A DNA stretch of 64,000 nucleotides, taken from NCBI GenBank assembly GCA_963920635.1, contig OY987298.1, positions 131,201,735 through 131,265,734 of the forward strand, in the 5' to 3' direction. The notes under the pieces were generated by a model, which saw only the letters and a list, made by a program, of their open reading frames with translations, made no database searches and had not been told where the DNA came from. Numbering within the stretch: position 1 is the stretch's first letter; the number at the start of each line of letters is the position of its first letter. This stretch comes from Pseudeuparius sepicola (lineage: Eukaryota; Arthropoda; Insecta; Coleoptera; Anthribidae). A program made the position numbers and the translations under genes. Positions 43,597-54,841 of the stretch are shown one piece after another.

Positions 43597-44033
43597 GTTA
43601 TTTGATCTTGAAATTTTCTATAAATCAAAAGTCAGTCCATAACCACAATATTTCCTGACGCACATGACCTTTACCACACTTCTCGTTTCAGCTCAGACAA
43701 TCGCTTACCGACATGTAAAGTGCAAAACGAACACAGGAAAAAAATCGTTCGATCACGACTAGACGAACAAGTACGGTTCGTCTAGATATTGTCCAACTCG
43801 TATCACGACATGAACCAGGTGCCCGTTTCCACCTGCTGATTTATTCCGACAGAGGTCATAGGTTTCCGTTGAGCTAAGGTGTTTTGTGGAGGATTTAAAG
43901 CTACTTGTGGCGAGATAAACTGTTTCGCTAGCTCGACCTTTGGCGTTCGGTGTATCGTAACAAATCATTGGCTATTTTTATTATCGTAGTATCGTATCGT
44001 ATTAAATGCATGACTGGAATGATGGAATGTATA

Positions 44034-44619
44034 CAGGGTGTTCATTTTAAGTAGGTCACTCAAAATAGTTCGGCTGATTTTTGTCCGAGAAAATTGGCGG
44101 TCGGTGCGATTTATTGCTATTGTGGATTTATATAGCTATTATGGCGAAGCATCCATCCATACCATACCACCTAATTTCCCTAAATTTTTATAGTATAAAT
44201 ACCTCGATAAATACGGAACAAACTGGCAAGTGTGACACATCAAATTAAATGGAACATTTTACTTGATAAAAATGATCATTAAAAGTATTTTCAAATTATT
44301 TAATTTTTGCTTAAAAGAGAGTCCAAATTTAGTGATATCTGATTTTTCAAAACTGATACCCATACCATTTTGATTCTGATAGTTCTTGCAAACATTTTCA
44401 TGTTAGAGTTTTTAGTGTTTCTCATAAAATAAAAAAATTACAACGGTTTAACAATTTTGATTTTTTTTATTTTTAGTCATAATTTTCCTCGTGCTTTTTA
44501 GAGGCAGCCATGGACTGAAATTTAGTTGATGATAAAAACTGCCACGGATCGCACCCGCATCACTTTTTTTTTTAAATTAGCCGAGATATTTGAGTGAGCG
44601 AGTTAAAATGAACATCCCG
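44034..44619. mobile_element. Mariner-type MITE, CAGGGTGTTCATTTTAA ends
   Basis: The left end CAGGGTGTTCATTTTAAG pairs with the right end TTAAAATGAACATCCCG. Further in, CACTCAAAATAGTTCGGCTG pairs loosely with AGCCGAGATATTTGAGTG. TA lies on both flanks. Confidence 0.75.
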
Positions 44620-44621
44620 TA

Positions 44622-46400
44622 GATTACCACAAAATATTTTCTGGTTTCATAGAAAATCACTTTCTCTATAAATAAAATGAAATCTATATCCTACCTAAAT
44701 AAATTAGGTACCTACACATAATATCTAAGGTTTTGCACAAATTGTGGGATTAAAAAAAACTGGGCGGTGATTCAGACGTACCTACCTAAGTTGTTAGAAA
44801 ATTCTAAATAATGTTATCTGGATCTTTTTTTACACTAAAATAATATCTAACACTAACTTCCATCAGGCTGTGTTTTCTCAAGAATTTCAGGAGTTCATCA
44901 TTTAGCGAATAAAATCAACAATAGCAATAACCTATAGGAATGTCCTTTAACCTTGACTCTTCCTTAAACCTCTTTGTGTAGTAAAATGTAAATTACCTAA
45001 ATGTTATAAATAATATATGAATAAAACTAGTTCAATATGATAGATATTTTAATATAAATTTATATTATAAATTTTAGTTACTGTAGATAAAATGAAGTAA
45101 TATGGCATTGCGAAGATTTTTGTTGAATCATATAACTATATTCTTATGAGAGAGTTTAAAGAAAGTAAGGTATACGATAAAAGTGATATACATCTTAAGT
45201 AATTCTTACACCTTAAAATTCACGCTTCCGCTTAATTTATCTACAGGCTTCAATTTATTCACTACAGGGGTCCAGCGCTTGGTCATGAAAAAGGATTAAC
45301 CAAACGGATACTACGATTTTTTTATTAATTTTACGAAAATCAAAGTAAGGGTAGATACAATTAAAAAAAATATGTTAAATTCAAATAGATCGATTAGGCT
45401 TAAACTCAGGCGTGGTGTAGCTTTTAATGACCCTATAAACAAACTCTCTTTCATATTTCAGGAGTAGATTGCTGATATTTGAGTTGGCCATATCAATCAT
45501 ATCATAAGTACTAAGCTAATAAGTACGAAGTAAGTAAGAAATATTATCCACGTCGAATATACTATGGGATATTCGTTGATCTATCAGCACTTACGGTGCC
45601 GGTACCTATATATGGGACCTTCTCTGATTGCTACAACAGTAGTTGGAGTCCAGTTCTTCTTCTTTGACCTCAATTAGATGCCTCCCGTTCAGTCTGTGAC
45701 CAAAACTATAACTTTCATTGGCGGTTCAGTGGTGATCTCGCTTGATGCTCGTGCTCAGACGTAGATACCGGTGTTGAGTCAACCGATCCGCATATATAGC
45801 TTTATGTGGGGTGGAAATGTTGGCCTGATGCATGTAGAAATAATCTCATATAGATTTAAAAATATCTGAAAATCTAATTGCTTGTTAAAGGTATGACAAT
45901 CATCTTCCTCCTAGATGACGTGACAAACACGTTTTCTATACGACGAGATATTATGAGCCTTTGTTCTTTGTCAGTGCTAGTAGGTATGCCAAATTTTTAC
46001 TGTCAGGTTGTTGATATACACTCTATTCAAACTAAATGCAAGTGGCACGTAAACATTTACCCGATGGAAGCACGTGAACAATTCTGAGAGCTAATACGAG
46101 GCAGGACCGCATTAAGGACGATATCTATGAATTTTATAATATAAAATATTAAAATAGTAGGTATGCCCCAGTATTGATAAATTAAAAAAAAACTTTTATG
46201 ACACACCTACTCATTCACTTACCTCCAAATTTCTACTATTAACACAAATCGTAGCTCCAACAATTAATAAACGGCAAAAGAATTATATTGGAAAAAATAA
46301 AGGTCTACTTGCAACTCAATACACCTCTGTAAGAAACAACGACTCGCTGCACTCGCCCGCCGGGCCAGACTTTATTGCTGGCTAGCCAATAGCAAGCCAG
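44622..46400. other. Gene-free stretch
   Basis: No exon or element boundary was recognised. The 69-codon frame at 45878-46087 has no family resemblance. Confidence 0.4.
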
Positions 46401-46680
46401 TAGGTAAGCGGTCACTTGGGAGGACCCCCTCCACTTTCCTCCTAGGCCCCACCCCGCACGTTTTGACGCACGGATTGACGTTTTGACGCACGGATTGACG
46501 TTTTAACGCACGGATTGACGTTTTGACTTACGTTTTGATGCACGGATTGACCTTTTGACGCACGTTTTGGCGTTTTGATGCAGGCTTTGATACACGGATT
46601 GACGTTTTGACACACGCTTGAAGTGGGTGGGGCCTAGGAGGAAAGTGGAGGGGGTCCTCCCGAGTGACCCCTTATCTACT
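46401..46680. repeat. Palindromic element with an internal 20-bp minisatellite
   Basis: Arms of about 55-60 bp (GGAGGACCCCCTCCACTTTC region and its complement) flank roughly eight imperfect copies of GTTTTGACGCACGGATTGAC (46456-46618). It is distinctly richer in G and C than its surroundings. The family is not recognised. Confidence 0.8.
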
Positions 46681-46763
46681 CAAGCCGATCACGTGCGTAT
46701 CACGCTCAAGCCATGCAACAACTTGTGTTTATGTTTCACTTGCGTTTAGTTTGAATAGAGTAT

Positions 46764-47418
46764 ATGACGAAAGGGTAAAACTTACAGTCTCAGCTCCACA
46801 AACACAGTTCTTTTAATTTTCAACTGTACATATGTTTCGACCCACCTAGGGGGTCATCATCAGCAGGGTGACGTTAAAGTATATTCAAAACTTCCTAGGC
46901 ATAATCAAGTTTGGTATGCGAGTGTGGAAAATTGATGTATGAAAACATTTATGATAAAACGGCTTCGTAAAACTTCAAAAAACTTTAAAAACCTAAAGGT
47001 AATATATAAGACGGCGGAATCCTCAAAATATTATATAGCATTAATCTACATAATATTTTGAGGATAGCATTAATCTACATAATATTTTGAGGATAGCATT
47101 AATCTACATAATATTTTGAGGATTCCGCCATCTTATATTACCTTTAGGGTTTTAAAGTTTTTTGAAGTTTTACCAAGCCGTTTTATCATACATACATGTT
47201 TTCATACATCAATTTTCCACACTCGCATACCAAACTTGATTATGCCTAGGAAGTTTTGAATATTCTTTAACGTCACACTGCTGATGATGACCCCCTAGGT
47301 GGGTCGAAACATATGTACAGTTGAAAATTAAAAGAACTGTGTTTGTGGAGCTGAGACTGTAAGTTTTACCCTTTCGTCATATTATCCTACTCCACTGCAA
47401 GACATGGACTATTTCCAC
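46764..47418. mobile_element. Foldback element with hammerhead-like motif in each arm
   Basis: Arms of about 290 bp mirror each other from TGACGAAAGGGTAAAACTTA inward. The centre holds three 29-bp tandem units (GCATTAATCTACATAATATT...). A 17-bp direct repeat AGTTTGAATAGAGTATA lies at 46748-46764 and 47419-47435, like a long target duplication. An unpaired tail of about 38 bp precedes the right copy. The unequal ends and long duplication fit a retroelement such as a Penelope-like remnant better than a cut-and-paste element, but no coding sequence is left. Confidence 0.6.
47277..47321 (+). ncRNA. Hammerhead-ribozyme-like motif
   Basis: The order of parts matches a minimal type I hammerhead: ACTG (stem I), CTGATGA core, GACCC/GGGTC stem II with loop CCTAGGT, GAAAC, a two-base-pair stem III closing ATAT, then GTA before CAGT (stem I partner). 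One extra T after CTGATGA departs from the consensus. The left arm holds the same motif on the minus strand (about 46868-46824), with a weaker stem I. Activity is unproven. Confidence 0.35.
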
Positions 47419-48291
47419 AGTTTGAATAGAGTATAGTTCACATTATATAATTCCTTCATTGATTCTCTAAATTCATCTGAAGTTGCACACGCACGCATAT
47501 TCAATTTACTACTGTAGAATTTACAGCTCTTAAGTTGTCATTCTAGGCTGAACAAAACTTAGCAAGTACTTACCTAAGTTTTTTTTGTATAATGGGGTCA
47601 TTTCATAAAAAAAAATTTTTCTTTGCGTTTACTTTATCTACTATGCTGACGTCATTTGGACCCTTTACCAATCAGTTTCATAAGTTCGGGCTAAAAAATT
47701 TAATAGATTTACTTGTTTTTTTAACACTTATTATTAATAAAAGGTATACAACTGGGGTGTATTAATTATATGGCACACCATTATAACCAGATTGTAGTTT
47801 AATTATAGTTTTATGATGTAATTTAAATAGGACATTTTAAAGTAATAAACCCTCCCAGGTAGACGACAAAATAGCCGGCAACATCCCACCACTGTCATTT
47901 CGATTGTTTACGTCTTACGTCGTCGGAGTTAACCTCATCGATAGTTGGTGATTTGTTCTTTGTGTTGAGAGTTTTTTCATTTTTTATTATGAAAACTAAA
48001 CTATGCTTTAACAAAGCCGTCTTCCATGCTGAACACTATTATATTAAGCAGTAACTCACAACAAAACGTAAACGATTATGGCTAGCCAAACGAATAACCA
48101 ACAAAAACAAACCAACGCAATAAATAGATCACAGCTGTGATTTGACAAAAAGGTGGGCGGGCTGTTTAAATTTGAACCTGACCGTTTTGCGGCGTTGCCG
48201 GACCTACAAAAAGTACCTATACTCACTCCGTGGACATTTTTATTTATTTTTCGGCCAAACGGGCCTTCAAAAAAATTTGAAAAAGTATATT

Positions 48292-48718
48292 TTAGTCAAA
48301 GCTATCATCTGAGCTTATCAGAAAAAAACATGAAATGTGCCCATTGTTGATAGACGATAGATCAAATGGATGACGCACGCGCCGGGTAGGCAGGCCCACC
48401 TTGCCGGGCACGTAATTCATAAAGTCGAACACCGCGCCGAAGTGGTATACAGCGGGGGTAATTGCTAAAGAACTGCCTGGGTCCACACCGTGCACTTTCA
48501 CCGTTATCATTGGCCGCCCCGACCGCCTGAGAACGCCCGATACCCGCAACTAGAGCACGAAGGTTCTCAGTCTTGAGCGCACCTTTGGAACGAGTGATGG
48601 TACCCAGTAGAAGAGCGTGCTCTGGATCTCGCGGGTGAAGAGATATTATACGTTTTTTTTTTTCGGTTGGAGCTAAAAATATATTACCTTCTTTCTTTAG
48701 TCGAGTCATTTCGGCCAA
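48292..48718 (-). other. GC-rich open segment of unknown nature
   Basis: Two overlapping minus-strand frames (48718-48362 and 48549-48292) stay open across an unusually GC-rich patch. The second reads GRPMITVKVHGVDPG and later YVPGKVGLP. It could be an exon of an unrecognised gene or a decayed gene fragment. There is no convincing family match and no clear splice-site pair. Confidence 0.25.
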
Positions 48719-48797
48719 GCACAGAGTACCTAATAATGAGAGGAACTACCTAGGTTGGCCTTAACGGCAATAAGGAGAGTTTCGTGTAATAATTATA

Positions 48798-49348
48798 CAG
48801 GGTCTCCTAGTTCTAAATGTCATAAATGAATCTGCTAGTGGAAAATACTCTTCCATGCAAAAAAAGTACATATAGAAACATACCTAGGCTCAAAACGCTT
48901 AATAAGAAAGACACAAGGTGTGGAAATCTATCTAAAAAGATAGGTTTTCCTAAATATTTTCCATTTTACATAAAAAGGAATGTTTGAAATTTGTCATAGA
49001 ATGCTTAAGTTTATGGTGTAAAAGAAAACCGATAGGTTGCACCAGAAAAATCTATTGCTTGGGTACTTTACTTTCAAGGACCTGTACTTTTCCTATTAAG
49101 CGTTTTGTCGCATATTCATGCGTGAACTTTTGAACATTATGAGCTTCTTCAAAGTTAGTTTTAGTTATATTCAAAAACAATTTTTTACAATGTGTATTTA
49201 GATGCCATTGCAAAGTCCAATAAATAGGTACCTATCTTTCTTATTGAGTGTTTTTGAGCCTATATGTTCATATGAACTTTTTGCATAAAATAAAATGATA
49301 TTTTCTAGTTGTACCATCTATTTGCGACATTTACACAGGGACACCCGG
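48798..49348. mobile_element. Palindromic mariner-type MITE
   Basis: The left arm CAGGGTCTCCTAGTTCTAAA, through CTAGTGGAAAATA and CTCAAAACGCTTAATAAGAA, mirrors the right arm (TTCTTATTGAGTG...TATTTTCTAG...). TA lies on both flanks. It is non-autonomous. Confidence 0.7.
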
Positions 49349-49699
49349 TACATGTGGTGGTGTTTAGAATAATTTATGGGGTGAGGGGGGGTTCGTCTTA
49401 AAAAAGTAATTTGCCACATTGATTTGTTGCAATCTAAAAATACAGTGTGGTCATTTAAGTGTGCAACATATGGGAATTTTTTTTTTATTAATTGCACAGC
49501 CAAAATACAGATATTGCCGAAAGCTGATGCATGTTCAATAATAATATTAGGTGCACGTGGAATAGTTGCAAGTTAAACAGCATACGGGGTAGGTCAAAAA
49601 TGTTGAAATTGTACAAGAGTAAATGACCCTTATTTCAAAAAATTCAGCCTGAGGTTATAAAGAAAAGTTGTTTAGAATTAAAAGCTATGCCTAAATACC

Positions 49700-50256
49700 T
49701 ATGAATAAAGAACCCCAGGAAGGAGCAAATTCGGGCTTTACGCTGGACCGGTCCAGTCTCTGCATCTGGCGGCATGCCGTTTCCGGTTTACAAAAGTACC
49801 TACTTACCGATGGAATGTTATCCCCCAAACATTTTGTTCTGGTAGTCACGGAGTAGCCGCAGGCTGCGCAGCTAACCATAATAGATCTCCAAAAAGTACT
49901 TACCGATGGAATGTTATCCCCCAAACATTTTGTTCTGGTAGTCACGGAGTAGCCGCAGGCTGCGCAGCTAACCATAATAGATCTCCAAAAAGTACTTACC
50001 GATGGAATGTTATCCCCCAAACATTTTGTTCTGGTAGTCACGGAGTAGCCGCAGGCTGCGCAGCTAACCATAATAGATCTCCAAAAAGTACTTATCGAAG
50101 AACTACACAAATATCTAATAGCACAAACCACCGTGACTACTGTCAAATATAAAAATATTTTGTCAAAATTCAGTCTCCATACAGGGCGATTTCCGTCTCA
50201 CGTATTTTATAATGCCCATAGAGCTTTGGCTCCTTCCTGGGGTTCTTTATTCATTG
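49700..50256. mobile_element. MULE-like MITE with a 9-bp target duplication
   Basis: The terminal inverted repeats are TATGAATAAAGAACCCC, continuing AGGAAGGAGC, with the complement at the right. The exact 9-bp duplication CTAAATACC lies at 49691-49699 and 50257-50265. A 9-bp duplication points to Mutator-like elements. The interior holds three 96-bp tandem repeats. Confidence 0.75.
49797..50094. repeat. 96-bp tandem repeat, about three copies
   Basis: The units start near CTTACCGATGGAATGTTATC and recur every 96 bp (marker at 49808, 49904 and 50000), nearly without change. Because 96 is a multiple of three, a 151-codon minus-strand frame stays open across them; it is not a gene. Confidence 0.9.
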
Positions 50257-50913
50257 CTAAATACCAAAACATAGCTTTCTAAGAAAAAAAATGTCGTCAA
50301 TTAATTTCCACAGTTCCTTAATAAACATTTAAAATAAAAATTTTGCACCTTAAATGAAAGGTTTTTAATATACACCTTATCATTACTAATGTTTTACCTT
50401 GTTCAGAAGAATTTTTGCGAAATTTTAAAGTTTTGTTTAATATCGTTGCAACAAAGTTTGTGGTTCCCTAAAAAATTAAAAATCTAAGTTGATTTTACAA
50501 ATTTGCTTGAATTTGAACAAAGTTATGCGAAATTGATTTAATTTCGATTGATAGGTATACGAAGTTGTTTAGGGTGAATATTAAAACAATTTTTTTTTTC
50601 GGAAATTAATATCTTTCAAAAAAATATTTTTTTGTCTTACGAGGCCATGTTTTGGTATTTAGGCATAACTTTTAATTCTAGACAACTTTTAATTTTAACA
50701 TTTTGCAGAATTTTCTGAAATAAGGGTACTTTACTCTTGTACAATTTTTATATTTTTTTTACCTACCCTGCTGTATGCTGTTTGACTTGCAACCATTCTA
50801 TGTGCGCCTAATATGATTATCGAACATGCACCAACTTTAGGGAATATTTGTATTTTCGTTGTGCAATTAATAAAAAAAAATGCAATATGTTGCACACTTA
50901 AATGACCACACTG

Positions 50914-53145
50914 TATAGCAGTTGGAAGCTATATTTATTTAGATCTAATTTAAATTTACTTTTTCTGGAGAAGTATATTTCACATAGGCAAATTATATTC
51001 GCAGACTCATAAAACATTTTTTCGAAGACAGTTAAGGTGATCTTAACAAAGTAAATTATTTGAATGTAATTTATTATAATCTCTAATAGAATCCCCTCCT
51101 GTAGGCAAGAATAGTTTCTTATACTTGTTCGTTGTTAATGTACAAGAAAATTTTTTAGAACTACTAACTAGCGTTGGGTTATAACGACTATCTTTTTTAT
51201 TTTTTCGTTCAGCTCATTGATGTGAGTCGTTCACACTGAGTCTTTCAAAATAGACAAGAATATATATCTTCAATTAGATACAGCCGAGCAGTATTTACTA
51301 ATTGCTTGATAAACATTATTGTTTACCTTATAATAGGCAATAAAGCTTAAATTTGTTAGAGTTTTCGCCCCTCCAAAAAGACGCAAATCCTTATTAAAAA
51401 AAAGTTATGTATATAAACAATAAAAAACATTTAGTGTTGATTTATGACAAAAACTAGCAAATAATGATATAACCCCTTGTCCATAGATAGAAATACTAAT
51501 ATTAAACAAAATTAATATTCGTGGTGCTGCTCTAGCAATACGGTAGGTAGGTACCTAATTGTGTTGCATTTACTTTAAATTAATACAATCTTAAATACCT
51601 ACCTAGTAATACAACTATATACATTTAGTGAAAAGTGAATTTATGTAACACGAACTAGAATGTAATATCGGATGTGGATAGATTATAGCTTTTTTTACGG
51701 GGTATTACTGCTGCTCACGAATGAAGATATATGTTGTTAGATACCGAGCCCCATGCTGGCAGAGCAACAATAATCAGTCAGCGTGTTGCTATCTTCAGAG
51801 AAGCAGTGCTGTTACCCATAATATATATCGCGGTGGGTTCTGATTTATTCTCTGCCATCTTATCGGTCAAGCATATTACAGATTAATCTTTAATCAACAG
51901 AACAGGATCGCATGAAAAATAGTTTTAGAAGAATATACACAAGTATGGCTTTCTAAGTCTATGCATATTAAAATATTTCGACAGGTGATCTTGACACCCA
52001 AATAGTAAATATTATGTAGTGTTTCTTAGCGCTAAATAACCGGCAGCGACCAAAGAAAGCATGATAAATTACCAAACATTTACATATTCATTAATTAATT
52101 TAAATTAGACGGTCCACAAAAAAAACATTTGTTACAAAATCTCATTTAACGCAACGCTGAAAATCGGGAACGTCAGGTGTCGATTCCAACGCCGTACAAG
52201 TGTACACTTAGCCACTCAAATCAAATAAAAAATATTTAAGAACATTTTTTGCATCCTAATTAGGAATAAACTACTTAAAGCACTAACAGCTTCTTAATTT
52301 ATTAGTGGTCGTCTGGTTCATCATCTGATACGTCGTTCGTTTAGAACTTTTATTTTGGCATTGTTAAGTTACCTTCAACCGATGATCAATGAGGGAAGAA
52401 TGCATCGCATCTAGGTACTAGATCTAATCTAAAAATGTTGATTGTTGCAACTAATTTTATTCCAATAAATTTAAAATACCCTTTTAAATAAACCTGAAAT
52501 TAACGACATTCTCAGGATGCTAAATGCAAATACGAGAACGTACATTTCGATCTGAAAGAAAAAAACTAATTAAAATAATTGTTCAATTAATGTCATGACA
52601 ATCCTAATAATACAAACGTTAGGTAATTGTCCAATAATTGCGAACCGTAATATGATAATGAGATATAAAGACCGCTTTTTAGGAGGCAGACTTGTCATTC
52701 ATAATACAATATATCTTTTTTGGCAGTTACCAGTAGAATAATATATTTTTGTTCAAAGCATTGAATTGACAAGTAGACGGTAGGAGTGTATGGGGAGAAA
52801 CTGGCAGACAAACTTGAGTAAGTGAAATAGTAAATAAATCAGCTGATTCTGGCAAAAACCACATAATACAAAATAGGTAAAACATCAAACTATTTGTCCT
52901 AACTTCTATTTTTTCTGTCCTATGATTCAAACGAGTTCTGTTTTCGTTGTCAAACGTTATTTTCCTTCTGTCCCAAAAATTATTATATTTATATTTGATT
53001 TGAGTTCGTGTCGTGGTGGTAGTTTTGTATAAAACGTCGTTGAGTTTTCTTAGTTGGTGTTTGGTTTAATACTTTTATCAGAGAAAAAATTTAATTTAGC
53101 TATGTGGCGATGTTCTCTATGTTGTAGCTGCAGATTACAAAAAAG
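50914..53145. other. Gene-free AT-rich stretch
   Basis: No exon, repeat boundary or RNA gene was recognised. Confidence 0.4.
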
Positions 53146-53412
53146 ATGGTCAACTCCTGTTGTGTACTTATTTGGATTTATCAAACGGGGCGGAAAGAAA
53201 AAGAATAGTGGGGGTTTCTTTCATTCGTGAGTCTTATTATTAGATATGTAAAGTTTTAAAAAATCTTTGCTAATAACTTTGCAGTTTTCCAAGAGATAAG
53301 GTGATATTAGAGACAAGTGGATTGCAGCAATAAAAAGGAAAAATTTTGTACTGTCTACAAGTATTTACTTGCATTTGTAGGCAACATTTTATTGGGAGCG
53401 ATTTCATATAGT
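53146..53412 (+). pseudogene. Broken THAP-domain gene fragment
   Basis: The ATG at 53146 opens MVNSCCV, the usual THAP start with the first zinc cysteine. After a frame change, KKKNSGGFFHS precedes a GT at 53227. An intron-like gap ends in TTTGCAG, and a second part reads FPRDK, then (shifted) WIAAIKRKNFV, then (shifted again) ICRQHFIGSDF. These match the THAP order of conserved Phe-Pro, Trp, Cys and His positions. At least three frame breaks make it non-functional. THAP domains bind DNA and occur in host regulators and P-type transposases; which source applies here is unknown. Confidence 0.65.
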
Positions 53413-54841
53413 ATTTTGAGCAGCGCAAACTTAAAAAGTATGTAATTACTACAGTTTTTTATTTTCCAAGTCATCTTACGATAGAAATTCTATCAAGGGA
53501 AAAACTGGCAAAATATTGCGATAATGAACCTAGCTCTTTGTAGTCAAAGATGGAAATTGAGGTTCTGGTCCCTTTAATGAGGCTCTTATTTTTAATTCTT
53601 TTTGTTAGATGCCTAAACATTAAAAATTATATAAAAATATGTAAAAGCTTAAATATTTTTAGATGTTTTTCCTATTAAATTGAACTTTAAAATTAATAAA
53701 TCATTTAGGTAAGATAAGTAATTAAAGTTGAAAATGTACACCTTATCCTAGATATTTTGTCACCTTTATTTTAAAATAAACTTTTATTTTGGAATAAGTA
53801 TTTTATTTGTCTCCATTTACTTCCAGGTACATAAAATTTCCATGTAATTTTTTTTAATTAATTCACTACTTTTTTTTCAATTTTTACATAATTGTGGTTA
53901 TATTCAAAATCCTGTTGAAAACATCGAATTGAACTATAGGAAAACATTCCTACAAACAAGTCCCGAATTACGGAATACAGATCATACAATAAAGAGAATA
54001 ATTACGCAACATGCCCATTAGATTCGCCCATTAATATGCAACATCCCTTTATACATCCTTTGCCTGAATCAGCTGACACGTTCATTACGCGTCCTTGTCT
54101 TACTTATTGCCATTTGAAACCTATCTCTCTCTAGAGTTGGCTGCCCCAAACAACAATGAAAATCACACCTGTGCGACTTCCATAGTACTTATCAATTCCA
54201 TGGTTCAAAGCTATTTAAGATCATTTTAAACAAACATAGAAAACATTTTTATCTTGCTGGGTTTTGTACCATGATGAGGAACACTTGTACTATAGGAATA
54301 TTACATAATCTAACGTTGTCACAGGACCTATATGTGACATGTGACATTATACCACAGAAAATATATTCAGAACAGAGAGCTCCTTAATGACAGCTTTCAA
54401 ATGGATTCCAACTTTGAAGCTTAATATTTTCCAGGTGCATTGATATTGAGGTCCACTATTAAATTTTGGCTAATGTACAAATTGAGAAGATTATATTTTG
54501 GGAAAATATCATTCGATAAGAAATGCAATCTGCTTATTTTTTGAGTCTGTAGTTGGAGTCCATTTGACAGGTATTGTTAAGGAACTTTCTGTTGTGGAAC
54601 TATATTTTCTGTGATTATAGATACCACTAAATATCTCGGCATCTTATAATTATTATCAAACCAGCATTAAAATTAGATGTAGTTTTTTTGGCCGGAGGAG
54701 AGGTCCTGTTACGGATAAGAACATATTACGAGTGGAAGAGATTAAGGTATAGGGCGAGCCTACATCCACTTCTTTGACCTTTAAGTTATAATGGTTATAG
54801 TGAAAAGCGAAGTGTGGTGTGTGGTGTTTGTCTAGAACCAC

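Larger units (their letters stand above)
49443..50913. mobile_element. Palindromic mariner-type MITE (CAGTGTGG ends), interrupted
   Basis: The ends CAGTGTGGTCATTTAAGTGT and their complement are flanked by TA. The arms (about 250-400 bp) mirror through GCATACGGGGTAGG, TTAGAATTAAAAGC and CTAAATACC. A different element (49700-50256) is inserted in the left arm. Confidence 0.8.

Noticed and set aside
49691..50146. 151-codon minus-strand frame with a repeated cysteine-containing unit
   Set aside because: It is kept open by a 96-bp tandem repeat inside a MITE and is not a protein gene.
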